From: Amoebophrya sp. A120
Taxonomy: Eukaryota > Sar > Dinophyceae > Syndiniales > Amoebophryaceae
DNA: 64,000 nt
Direction: 5' to 3'
Assembly (NCBI GenBank): GCA_905178155.1
Contig: CAJINV010000006.1
Span: forward strand, 4,470,339 to 4,534,338
Made by a program: the position numbers and the translations under genes. The notes beneath the pieces are model-generated. The model made no database searches. It worked only from the letters and a program-made list of their open reading frames with translations, and was not told the origin of the DNA. The number at the start of each line of letters is the position of its first letter. Position 1 is the first letter of the stretch. Below, piece after piece: positions 1 through 9,922 of the stretch.

Positions 1-1044
1 GGCCCGAGTCTAGCATTTATGGCCGGCCCATTTTTTGCGCGTTGCCGCCGGTCGCTGTCGCCGCCTAATTTCGATATTTTCCTTCCCCGCCCCTGGCCGC
101 GTTGCGTGTTATTCTTTCCGCAACAGCTGGGTTGCTCTTGATTGTTACCTGCAGAAAGTGGGGCGGCCTGACGGGGCTTTCTGCGTGGTTGGTGTGTTGA
201 TTTTTTTTCTGTGTAACGAGCGACGCGAGCTTGCTCCCCCCAAACCAAGCCTCGGAAGAATCTTGACGCTCAGCCATTTTTCCTGATCCGCGTGTTCACT
301 CTGTCATGTCGCTGCCGGGGAACAAGCTACCGACGCTCAAAACAGTTAGACACTTCAGCTGCCACCCCCATGAGCGAGAGGAGCCAAGCCAAGTGTAGTA
401 TGACAGACAACATTGAAGTGAATACTCGGGCGCATATTGAATGATACTTTTAGTGATGAAGTAGGCTTCTAAGTGCCATGTGTCGAGTGAAGAAAGGGAG
501 GCGCGCGTTCTTGTTGAATTGTATGCACAAAGCACAAAGTCGATCTGGAATCTGATATTAGTGGCATTTTTTATCTTTCGCTCTTGTAGTGTTTCCGTCT
601 TTCACGGTGGCAGTACGATTTTCTTCATATCAAAATCTTCACGACTTCTTCAAATTTCTGTTTGTCTTAGGACGTTGATCTTCACCTTGTACCCCCCCTG
701 GTCGTTTGTATCTTAGGACTTTGAGCTGACACCCCGTAAGTATCTTAGCCTCCCAGTCTATACCTTGCTTTGCTTTTAGTGCGCTACTTGACATTGCTGT
801 TCGTACTTGGAGGAAAACTTACTCGCAAAATCCAACTGAATATACTTGCGTCTAGCACAGCTCTCTCTGAAGTACGAGATGTTGGTTTTGGAGCGAAACG
901 ATATGTAAAAACTAAAGCTGTTGTCAACAACAGCTGCAGCGAGGAAGGTTTACTCAAATATTGGATCAACATCTTGGTAAGGAACCCACCTCCTGAAGCT
1001 GCTTCTCTTCCTAGCCGCTTAGGCTAGCGCAGCCTCCGCCCAAG
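1..1044. other. upstream region without a recognised gene
   Basis: No convincing exon, introner or RNA gene was seen. Only short open frames occur, with no family signature. The stretch from about 700 to 1044 may hold the promoter and 5' leader of the ERV46-like gene that starts at 1045; no promoter motif can be named. Confidence 0.4.
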
Positions 1045-4000
1045 ATGCATCGGTTCGATACGTTTTCGAAGCCGCTACAGGAGTTTCAGGTGAAAACGAA
1101 AATTGGCGGCTACCTCTCCGTAACGTCAGTATGCATGATCGTGTACCTGCTGCTGTCGGAGGTGATGTTCTTCCTGGAGCTCGAGCAGAAAGACGAGATG
1201 GTGATAGACTTGTATCAACTGCAAAAGTGTCTGGGTCTGGAAGATTGCAACTTGTCATGCTGTTTTTGGACTCTAAAAAAATTTGTATTGCATGACCAGC
1301 AAGAAGAGGGGTGCAATGTGTGCTACACGGACAGGGCATTTCTCATGCGGAAGGTGCATCAGGAGGGCCTTTAAAAGTCTGCGAAGATGCTAGGTCATGC
1401 ATTACAGGCATCACGGGTCATGAGAAATATGCATGACAAATCTTGCATTCTTCCAGACCCAGACATTTTTGCATTTGATAACTTGAACCAAGACACAAAA
1501 ACCTTCAAGATGCACCTGGATTTGTGGGTAAGTACTAAGTAATTTGATTGATGTTGCAATGCGTAGCAAGAATAGTATACCCTGTGATGCATGAAATCGC
1601 ATGAAGTGAATTTTTTGTCCAAAAAAAAATCCACAAGAATTTGTTCTACAAATACACAGCTTCCAGAACTTCCTTGCGCGGTTGTCGCTTTGAATTTGGT
1701 ACACGTCAAGAACCAGGATAACGTAATGCACGTCGGGCACACGATATCGCAGGAAAAAAGTTTCACAGTTACACATTTGTACGTGGATTCAGCATCACAA
1801 ACTTGCGCAGCCTGACAGAGAAAATTTGCAATGCAGAAATCATAAAGGCAAAACACACATGAAACGAGGCTCGCAAGCATCTTGCGCATTCCAGAGGTTG
1901 TTTATCTTGCGTGCTTTGCAACACAATGTGTAGCTGTAACGTTTTTTCTTTGCATACACGATCTTGAAGCAGAGGTGGGGCAAGGACCCGAAGTCAAGAG
2001 AGTGGGTGGAGCTGGGAAAGTATGCATTGCAAAACTAATGTACTGGTCGTAATCATTGTTTTTGCATTACAAAAGCTTAGCATGTGAAACGGATTTTTTC
2101 ATGCTAACTTTGGAACAAACAGGAGAATAGTCATGCACAAACCGCAATGAAAATTAGAATTAGTACGGGCACGATACAAGAACTTTTGCAGTGCATACAA
2201 AACCGGTAAGAGGAGGGCTGCACAGGATCTCCGCCAGCTCAGGGGAATTCAACGACAATCTGATGAGAAATTTAGGCAACCAGGCCGTAGAGGGGTTGCA
2301 GCACTCAACAAGAAAACAGAGGTGTCACAGCTGTTACGGGGCACTTTCGGATGAGGTAAGAATGAGACTCACTGTTGATGCATAGCATGACAAACTTGCG
2401 TACGATTTTTGCCAGAGGAGCAACTTGTGATGCTTAAAGGAGCATGAGCAACATGGTTTGCAAAAATGCCAGACCGAGAACATGAGATGCAAATCCGAAA
2501 CATAAACCACACTAACTTCCACCCAGGACGACTGCTGCAACACGTGCGATTCAGTGAAGGAAGCATTCCGAAAGCACAAGTATGCAAGAAATAATAAACC
2601 CTGTCCGCTACCTCCTGTTGTTTTTGTACTTCACGCGGTTTCTTTGCCATGCCTGAAACTACGCATAATCAAATCTTTTTTTTTTGATGAAAATGTAAAT
2701 TCATTGAAGTACGAAAGCGACTGCTTTGTGTTTGTCCCCTCCATACCCCCTGGGAGTTGCCAACGGATCACACGGTCGAGCAGTGCGCCGATGAAGAGTA
2801 CAACCAGAGACCAGCCTGGGCAGAAGAAGGTTGTTTTGTGCGATTACATTTATTTGTCATGCAAAAATCAGCAAACCCAATTCGGTTTGTCATGCAGACA
2901 CTGTAAAGTAGATAGGCAAAAAATTCTCTATTCAATTATCAGGTTGCAAAATCACTTCCCGTTCCGTCGCGCGAAAAGTTCCCGCGTACCTCCAAATCGG
3001 CCTAGCGTTATCCCATGCAAAAGTGCGGTCGGTGTACAAGTTGCAATCTTGCTTTCCGACCTGAACTAGCATAAAACGAATTTACGTTTTTATTTCTCTT
3101 GAAAAAACTTGTGATGCGAGTTGTACGTAGAGTGGTGCTTTTGCAATGCATAAGCGCATGACTTCAACAAGAACTTTTTGCACCAGAACTTTGTCGACCG
3201 GGCACAGCAGGGCTACATCTCGTTCACACACACGATTGACCGATTGCTGTTTGGTTCCGCTTTTCCGGGCTTCATTCCAGTGCTGGATGGCATGGAACAG
3301 AGGCACGAACACGGTATCATGAATGTTTTTCATCATGATCATTCACAAGAACTTTGTAATGCGGGACAGAGGATGAGAGTTTGATTTTGTCATGCGGGGT
3401 TCGGAATGAAGATAATTTATGCCACTTCTTGAAATTTTTGTTCCAGTCCCGCTGATCGAATCCTGGTCCGAAGAGAAGCTGGAATCACAGTCCGAGCTAT
3501 CAAATGCAAACATGTGTGAATCTGGAAGTTTGTGATGCTACTACTCGCATCGAAGAGTAGCTGCTTGTACGGCATAACAGCATTAGAAATTTTGCGAGCC
3601 TCTATATTATTGCAGACTCATTCGCAAAATGCATGACAAACTCGCTTTCACCAGCACGACAGAGAAGTAGGGGGCGACTCGTCTAAAGATTCCTGCATTA
3701 CATACAGATCTCGTTGTCCTCCTTCAAATTTCGCATCACAAAAAATCCAGAACAAAAGACAACATATTTGCCATGCATACGAGCATTGGCAATACGACTT
3801 GCACCTGATTCCCACGGATTTTGTCACGGCTTTTGGCCAGGTCATCGAGTCCCACCAATACTCAGCAACACAGTATTTCAGACTTTGACTGTGCTTTCTG
3901 TGATGCACATTTTGCAAGGAGGACTGGACTTTGTCATGCTAGGACCGCAGTTGAAAGGAAACAATCAAAAAACCACACACGACACTAAAACGAATTCCAA

Positions 4001-5069
4001 TTATACAGCTTCGTCAAGGGTCTGAACGTCGTCCAGAGGCACCGGGACTTGCCCGCGGCGGGGATTTATCTGAAATACGAGTTCACCGCTTTCCGCGTCC
4101 GGTGGATCCAGAGCTACAAGTCCTATGACCAGCTCAAACGTTTTTGCACTCTCAAACGTGACCACAATAGAATCTGGGTCCTGTATTGCATGATGAGCAT
4201 GACAGACTCGGACAGCATTCCACTTTCTGCAATACAAATCTCGCCAGATTGTAGTGCGGATTGGGACTCCAGAACTTGTCATGCGCAGTCCTATGAGAGT
4301 TCGCTAGATAATGCACTTGTTGCAACACAAATTCCAGACTCCATTGCAACGTTTGAGATTGTAACACCTGAGCAGGTTATAAGTCCGTGTCCCACTTTCT
4401 GACCAACATCTGCGCGATTCTATCCTGAGTAAAAACGTCCCGGATCTCGCAACACAAATCGAGAAGTTTTGGGAGTCAAGCATGACAGATTCCTCGCTGT
4501 AGTGTAGTGCAGTTTAGCAAGTACAGCCGCAACACAAATCCATCTAGTAATCCTGTTTACAGGATTACAAAGTCCAAAACACGATTGGAAATGCCTCTCA
4601 TGGGGACGCGCATTACACCGCTTCCTGTAACTGCAAATCTGCATGACAAGTATGGGGTGGGGACGTTTTTACTCAGCATAGATTCTGGGCGGCATTTACG
4701 CGTTTTTTTCCATGCTGGACAACTTGCTCTTCCAACTCTCGTATCAAATGTAAATATGTCTGGGTCTGGAAAAGTGCAATGTTTATGTTTGTCATGCTAG
4801 GCTAGCAAGACTCTTAAGTCTGTCATGCGCTTTACCCAAAAGCCCCAAAAGCCTCACTTTTCTGTGATGCAGAGACGCAGGTTTGTCATGCAGAATAGGC
4901 AACACTTAGAAGCTCCTCCGAAACTTGTCATGCTGAGCCATCATTTGTGGCCTCCACATGCAACGCCACTCAGCATTACAAGTTTCCAGACCCAAACATA
5001 TTTGCAATTGATATCTCGAAGCAGATGAAGCAGGGTGGTGCCGGCGGGGAGAGGGCCTTGAACTTGTGA
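1045..5069 (+). CDS. ERV46/ERGIC3-like ER-Golgi cargo receptor
   Basis: A split gene for an ERGIC-type membrane protein (family of yeast Erv46 and animal ERGIC3), which cycles between ER and Golgi with Erv41 in COPII/COPI vesicles. Exons read by eye: 1045-1212, 1486-1527, 1660-1744, 1962-2020, about 2200-2355, 2527-2580, about 2747-2829, 2943-3007, 3157-3313, 3447-3497, 3785-3881, 4009-4123, 4387-4420, 4686-4741, 5019-5069; about 420 residues. The N-terminus (FDTFSKPLQEFQVKT) matches the family's cytosolic start and is followed by a transmembrane helix (MIVYLLLSEVMFFL). Luminal hallmarks are LPCAVVALNL, HSCYGA, DDCCNTCDSVKEAF and EEGCKI. The C-terminal helix is HFLTNICAILGGIYAFF. Fifteen exons in 4 kb mix canonical GT-AG introns with introners. 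Family assignment is firm; the border near 2581-2746 is uncertain. Confidence 0.9.
1213..1480. mobile_element. family A introner in ERV46-like gene
   Basis: TIRs start TATCAACTGCAAAAGTGTCT and end in GCATTTGATA. TSD ACTTG at 1208-1212 and 1481-1485. Removing one unit joins ...GAC TTG to AAC CAA in frame. Confidence 0.9.
1528..1659 (+). other. canonical GT-AG intron
   Basis: GTAAGT at 1528 and ACAG ending at 1659. There is no clear TIR or flanking direct repeat. Removal joins ...LDLW to LPELPC, matching the ERV46 family. It still carries a CTGTGATGC word like the introners. Confidence 0.8.
1745..1956. mobile_element. family L introner
   Basis: Starts TATCGCAGGAAAAAAGTTTC and ends AACGTTTTTTCTTTGCATA. 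TSD CACGA at 1740-1744 and 1957-1961. Lies between exons of the ERV46-like gene; frame is restored as ...HTILKQRW. Confidence 0.88.
2021..2197. mobile_element. family B introner (diverged)
   Basis: Starts TATGCATTGCAAAACTAATG and ends ACTTTTGCAGTGCATA. The TSD is weak (AAA). It separates the ELGK exon from the next ERV46-like exon. Confidence 0.65.
2356..2526 (+). other. canonical GT-AG intron with introner words
   Basis: GAG|GTAAGAATG at the 5' end and a pyrimidine-rich CTTCCACCCAG at the 3' end. It joins ALSDE to DDCCNTC in phase 0. It has no TIR, yet holds GCATGACAAACTTG and ACTTGTGATGC, the internal words of the introners. Confidence 0.85.
2581..2746. other. intron, border class unclear
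   Basis: Lies between KEAFRKHK and WELPTDHTVEQC exons. It starts TATGCAAGAA and ends near CTCCATA. No convincing TSD was seen, so borders are approximate. Confidence 0.5.
2830..2942 (+). other. GT-AG intron flanked by direct repeat AGGTTG
   Basis: AGGTTG occurs at 2828-2833 and 2941-2946. Splicing inside the repeat gives a GT-AG intron and restores EEGCKI, a conserved ERV46 motif. It contains TTGTCATGC words. It looks like an introner that uses canonical borders. Confidence 0.75.
3009..3152. mobile_element. family B introner (diverged)
   Basis: Starts TATCCCATGCAAAAGTGC and ends GCTTTTGCAATGCATA. TSD AGCG at 3004-3007 and 3153-3156. Frame becomes YLQIGLA-HDFNKNF. Confidence 0.8.
3314..3446 (+). 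other. canonical GT-AG intron
   Basis: CACG|GTATCATG at the start and TTTTTGTTCCAG at the end. It joins RHEH to VPLIESW in frame. It includes TTTGTCATGC. Confidence 0.75.
3498..3779. mobile_element. family A introner
   Basis: Starts TATCAAATGCAAACATGTGT and ends ACATATTTGCCATGCATA. TSD CGAGC at 3493-3497 and 3780-3784. Joins ESQSE to HWQYDLHLIP. Confidence 0.88.
3882..4008 (+). other. intron with 3' AG, 5' border non-GT
   Basis: CAG precedes the start (3879-3881) and ends the intron (4006-4008). Removal joins SATQYF to SFVKGLN. No TIR was found. It contains TTTGTCATGC. Confidence 0.6.
4124..4381. mobile_element. family H introner (diverged)
   Basis: Starts TATGACCAGCTCAAACG and ends CAACGTTTGAGATTG...GGTTATA. 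TSD AGTCC (AAGTCC on both sides). Joins SYKS to VSHFLTN. Confidence 0.85.
4421..4680. mobile_element. family C introner
   Basis: Starts TATCCTGAGTAAAAACGTCC and ends GGGACGTTTTTACTCAGCATA. TSD GATTC at 4416-4420 and 4681-4685. Interrupts the C-terminal membrane helix codons of the ERV46-like gene. Confidence 0.92.
4742..5013. mobile_element. family A introner
   Basis: Starts TATCAAATGTAAATATGTCT. TSD TCTCG at 4737-4741 and 5014-5018. It is the last intron of the ERV46-like gene. Confidence 0.92.
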
Positions 5070-5081
5070 CGCGGTTGTGTC

Positions 5082-5346
5082 TATCAAATGCAAAAATGTC
5101 TGGGTCTGGAATGTTGCCGAGTTTGTCATGCATATTTTGTATGACCCAGAATGTCTGTAATGCACGACCTAGCATCGCAGTTTTTCAGAGGGCTTCCTGA
5201 TGGTTCCTACTCCGCATGACAAATGCCCTCCCCGCGTAGCACAAACTCGACTCCTCTTGCTGGTCATGCAAGACAGATTTTTTTAGAGTCCAAAATTACC
5301 ATCACAAGTTCCAACCTTCCAGACCCAGACACTTTTGCATTTCATC
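5082..5346. mobile_element. family A element in 3' flank, reversed
   Basis: TSD GTGTC at 5077-5081 and 5347-5351. Its interior is the reverse complement of the copy at 1213-1480. It lies 12 bases after the ERV46-like stop codon, in the 3' UTR or intergenic. The right end is TTTCATC instead of ATA. Confidence 0.85.
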
Positions 5347-5688
5347 GTGTCGTGGAGGGGGTACTAGGGAAAGAGATGATAAAACTTGGTATGAAGCGGC
5401 GAAATATATGGGAGAAATAATTTTTATTTTGGGATAGAAATATTAACGAGCGACGTCATCATGTTTTCGTGATTTACACAAAAATTCTTCACGCGGTTGT
5501 AGTTTTTGAGAGGTTTTCAGAACTACAGGGTTATGGCATGACTCTTAATGGCGCGGCGGCCTCTCGAGTACTTACAACTCGTGGAAATTAATGAAGACTT
5601 TGTGACTTTTTACACTGGTAATTTTTCCTAGTTGATGTCCTCTACTTTGATTAAAAATATGGGTTATCATTTGCAAATAAGTGCTGGG

Positions 5689-5950
5689 TACCAACTGTAA
5701 AAATGTCTGGATCTGGAAGAATGCAATTTGTCATGCTAGCTTTGGACTCTAAAAAAATCTGTATTGCATGACCAGCAAGAGGCGCCCAGTTTGTGCTACG
5801 CGGGAAGGGCATTTGTCATGCGGGATAGGCATCAGGAAGGCCTCTTGAAATATGTGATGCTAGATCATGCATTACAGACATCCTGAGTCATGCAAAATAT
5901 GCATGACAAACCTGGTAACCTTCCAGACCCAGACACTTTTACATTTGATA
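5689..5950. mobile_element. family A element, intergenic
   Basis: TSD CTGGG at 5684-5688 and 5951-5955. No exon was recognised on either side. Direct orientation. Confidence 0.85.
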
Positions 5951-6135
5951 CTGGGTGAAGAAGATTTAAAGCATTGCCCGAAGGTCAATTTATTACGCGA
6001 GTATATTTTTTACAATAGGCTGAGAATGTGAATGAGATGGTGAAAGAGCAATAAATAGCCGAGATTCTCTTGTCTGCGAAACGCATAGGCAACAACCGCA
6101 GAAGGCATGCGAGAACATTGTTGTGAGATACGGCA

Positions 6136-6403
6136 TATCAAGTGCAAAAATGTCTGGGTCTGGAAGATTTCCAGGTTTGTCATGCATATTTTGCACAACC
6201 CACGATGCCTGTAATGCATGACCTAGCATCATAGATAAGATTTTTGAAGGGCCTTCTGATGCGTATTCCGCATGAGAAACGCCCACTCCGCGTAGCACAA
6301 ACTGAACTCTTCTTGCTGGTCATGCAATACAGATTTTTTTTACCTTCCAAAGACAGCATCACAAGTGGCAACCTTCCAGACCCAGACACTTTTACATTTG
6401 ATA
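6136..6403. mobile_element. family A element, intergenic, reversed
   Basis: TSD CGGCA at 6131-6135 and 6404-6408. Interior is the reverse complement of the copy at 5689-5950. Confidence 0.85.
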
Positions 6404-7312
6404 CGGCACCTCCGTTGTCTGCTAAAGCTAAACGGCAATAGACTCAGTATGAAAACAAGACAAGAGTGTGGCTGTGATCATGATCTTCCGTTTTGCAATT
6501 TTTATAGGTGCCTAACTTTATTTAGGTCAAAAATAAAAAAACACAAATGTATGAAGAAGATTTAAAGATTCAAAATCGACCCCGCAAGTAGACGGTTAAA
6601 AAGACACCGAAATGGTCACTGCTCAGCCTAATGTACAAAAAATGCACCTTGATTTTTCTTCAAGTCGCATCAACAGAATAGTGCGACTCCTGGACCCCGT
6701 TTCTGTCCTACAGATTACATAGGACCACTTCAAAGAGAAGGTCGACCCTCTTTGTCTACCACTTCTACGCTGGTGGGAAATGAAATAGAAGGAGCAGCAC
6801 ACTGCGATGTTCCTTCCCGGACCTCTCTTGAAATGCAAGGATCAATACGTAAGGGTCGTTCAGAAAAATTATCGGTCGCAAAAAGTTCGAGCCGCTGAAC
6901 AACAAATATGTGCGCAAATACGCAAAAATTTAACGGGATCCCCGCAAATCCGAAACGAATGCAAAGTCAATTCGTAGTGCAGAGCCGGTTTCTAGTACTC
7001 TAACGATTGCACTTTCTGATGCTGATATGGTGCCGTCCTCAAATAAAAGCATTTTCGAAAAAATTGCGGACATCATGATTCAAAAAGCCCGGTACAACTA
7101 CAACTACAACTGCAGGCTCTTCTGGTGGAATCGACACAAACTGTTGAGAACTACATCCTGTATATAGAACAGTACAAAAAACTACCTCCCTGGTGCTGAA
7201 GAATAAAAACCCTAGAAGCAATAAAGTGAAGTACTTTTTGTTCTTCCCACGAAGCAAGTAGACCACACGAAACCAAATCAAAGCGACCAACCTCCCAAAA
7301 GAAATACAACCA
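6404..7312. other. intergenic region
   Basis: No exon, TIR element or RNA gene was recognised. The 3' part presumably holds the promoter and 5' leader of the NOSIP-like gene at 7313. Confidence 0.4.
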
Positions 7313-9015
7313 ATGCCCCGCCACGCCTTAAACCGCACCGACCGGCCGTTCCAGACGGCCGCCGAACGAGCGGAAGCCGGCTTCGGTAAAACCCACACGG
7401 AGCGGCTTGGGACCGACGTGCAACTACCGTTTGGCTACTGCGCACTTTCTCTAAAAGCCGCTCTGGATCCGGTGGCGAGCCCCCACGGGATCGTGTTTGA
7501 AAGGGAGTTCATTTTGAATTCTTTAGTCAAGCAGAAGGAAGACATGAAGAGAGTGTCCGCATTACTTGCGGAGCAAAAAGCCCGGGATGCGCTGGAGGAA
7601 CAGGTGACTGAATTGCAGGCGAAGAGAAGGAAAATCCAGGCTTTTGAGCAACAGGAACTGGGTTCTGTCGTCCTCTCCACGGCCGCAAACTCTATCGCGG
7701 ATTTGAACGGCAGCTCTTCAAATCAAACCTCCGCGAAATCTATCAAATGCAAATATGTCTGGGTCTGGAAGAATGCAAGTTTGTTTGTCATGCTTGTCTG
7801 GCATGACTCTGAAATCTGTGATGCATGTGCAGAAAAAGGGCCTCTTGCCTGTCATGCAGCAGCGCAGTTTGTCATGCGAAAAACGAATCACACAGCAGCG
7901 CAAAAACTTGTCATGCTGGGCTGCATATTGTAGCGTGCCCAAAATTCGTAGATTTGCATCACAAGTTTCCAGACCCAGACATATTTGCATTTGATAAAAT
8001 CGACTTTTCGGGGGAATTTCTCCCTCTCCAACATCCACGCCAACAAATTAGAACAGGATGAGAAGAAAAACGTCGGCGACCGCGATACCTCCAACTTCAC
8101 ATTCACCTCTTCCTATCGCAGGAAAAAACGGTTTTACTGTAAACTTGTAATGCAGAAAATGTATCTTAGAACTGTTTGTCTTGCTACACATGCAAGACAG
8201 TCGATTTTTAGCTGTGTTTTCCCTTAGGAGCCTCGCATGGCAAATTTTCTCTGTCATGTAGAGCAATAAACCTGTGATGCAAAACTTGCAAAATCCTTAG
8301 CTTACAGCGAAACACTTTTTTCGTGGGATACCTCCCGCCAAGAATACATCCCGGTGAATTTGAAACAGGCACGGCAAGCGAACTTCTGGGTCGCCAGCGA
8401 TGCCCCCGAGGCGAAGAAGAAGCGGATCGACGAGGAGAAGGATTTGAAACAGCACACGGAGTGCCCGATTACCGGGAAGAAGTTGAGGCTGAAGGATTTG
8501 ATCCCGATCAAATTTGAGATTTACGACCAAAAACTCTTCGACGATGGCGGTGGGAGAGGGATGTACTGCTGTAGTGTGACGAAAAAACCCATCACCCACC
8601 AGAAAGTGACGCTGATCAAACCTAGTGGGATTGTTTGCTTCAACGAGTTATGCACTGCAAAAGTATCATACTCGTGCTGATTGCAGTTATGCAAGACAAA
8701 TTTCTTTTTTCAAGCTAAATCAGCATGGGAAATTCCATTTGTCATGCTGAGCTAATTTGTATTGCAATAGTACGAGTGCGATCATACTTTTGCAATGCAT
8801 ACGAGTGTGTGGAGAAGACGATCAGGAAGGATATGAAATGCCCGGTTTCGGGGAAGGATTTGAGAGAATCGGATTTAGTCGAGTTGATCCCGGGGAATAC
8901 TGGATTTTGTTCCCACAACTCGATTGAGGCGAAATCCTACAAGCAGATGCGAACCGCGGCGATGATAAACGCGGACAGGACTGGACAGTGTGGGCTGAAG
9001 GGGACTATGCGGTGA
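7313..9015 (+). CDS. NOSIP-like U-box E3 ligase family protein
   Basis: Four exons (7313-7740, 8002-8113, 8336-8648, 8807-9015) total 1062 bases, a 353-residue protein; the animal homologue has about 300. NOSIP proteins are nuclear/cytoplasmic E3 ubiquitin ligases with a split, non-canonical U-box; in animals they bind nitric-oxide synthase. Evidence: MPRHALN at the start; the first U-box half CALSLKAALDPVASPHG followed by IVFEREFIL; a coiled coil at about 80-120; then CPITGKKLRLKDLIPIKF, CCSVTKKPI and the closing half ECVEKTIRKDMKCPVSGKDL with TGFCSHN. The ATG fits the conserved N-terminus. All three introns are introners of three different families (A, E, B), and the frame is exact when one TSD is removed with each. 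Confidence 0.94.
7741..7996. mobile_element. family A introner in NOSIP-like gene
   Basis: TSD AAATC at 7736-7740 and 7997-8001. No GT-AG border is possible here, so splicing is non-canonical. Confidence 0.93.
8114..8330. mobile_element. family E introner in NOSIP-like gene
   Basis: Starts TATCGCAGGAAAAAACGGTT and ends ACACTTTTTTCGTGGGATA. TSD CTTCC/CCTCC with one mismatch (8109-8113, 8331-8335). Frame: TSS-RQEYIP. Confidence 0.88.
8649..8801. mobile_element. family B introner in NOSIP-like gene
   Basis: Starts TATGCACTGCAAAAGTATC and ends TACTTTTGCAATGCATA. TSD CGAGT at 8644-8648 and 8802-8806. It splits the conserved FNECVEK motif. Confidence 0.93.
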
Positions 9016-9922
9016 TAATTTTCATTCCTTTCGGTTCTGTCAGTCTCAGTCCTACTGCTGGCTGTACTGGTAGTAGGACAAGAACCACCACCACGACGGT
9101 ATACAAGCGTAAGTGACGACGTCAACAAGCAATTTTTACGACCCAAAAGCGAAAGCGGACACTACCAATTTTTTTCACTCTTTGAAAATTATAGCAAGTT
9201 GTACGTAGCCAAGCCCTGGCTCTCTGATGGCCCCCCCGATCAGAACTGGTAAAGAACTGGGGCCGCGCTGCACGCAGGTGTGGAACTTGGACCACAGATT
9301 TTTTTGTTCAGCAGCCGGGAAATGAATATTGAAAACATTTTCCCGATGAAACGAAATCTCGTGAGCGATGTACCACTCCAGTCGACGTCGCTATATCGTT
9401 CTTCGGTAGGAATCATCAAATAAGAGAAATAAAACGAAACGTTGGGACGAGGTCGTCGTCGACGTCGTCTTCTCAGCTACATAGAGAGAGGAGTGAAGGA
9501 GAAGATTTCAGTTCTGATCAGTGTACAGCCTTGGTGGAGATGAAAACATATTGAGGCATTTAAGTACTTATTTGACTTGCACCACAATAGGAGGAGCGTA
9601 AGTACCGGAGCTGGCTGAACGGATACTAGAGAATGCCCCGAGCTGGTGCCCGAAACCAGACCGATAGACAGCTCGGACTCGGACCTTTCATCGTTATGTA
9701 TAGTATACATGCAGGGCCTCAAGGACTGGACTAGAACTTCTACGCGACTTTCGTATTATTCACTGCTACTGAGCGACGCCTGCGCAGGTTTTTACCTTTC
9801 GTGATGAACGCATCACGCAAAAAATGAAAATTGAAAACTCGAAAGTGAGTTAATAGTAAAGCGGCGTTCATCTTTGTCCATTATATTAACCGTCAGGAAA
9901 GACACCTCAAATAAGAATAACC
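9016..9922. other. intergenic region
   Basis: No exon or introner was recognised between the NOSIP-like stop and the ankyrin-gene start. Confidence 0.4.

Noticed and set aside
1395-1889. Minus-strand open frame of 164 residues
   Set aside because: It runs through a family A introner and an exon of the ERV46-like gene; the translation contains the element's TIR.
7039-7398. Minus-strand frame overlapping the NOSIP-like start
   Set aside because: Opposite to conserved NOSIP codons and without recognisable features.
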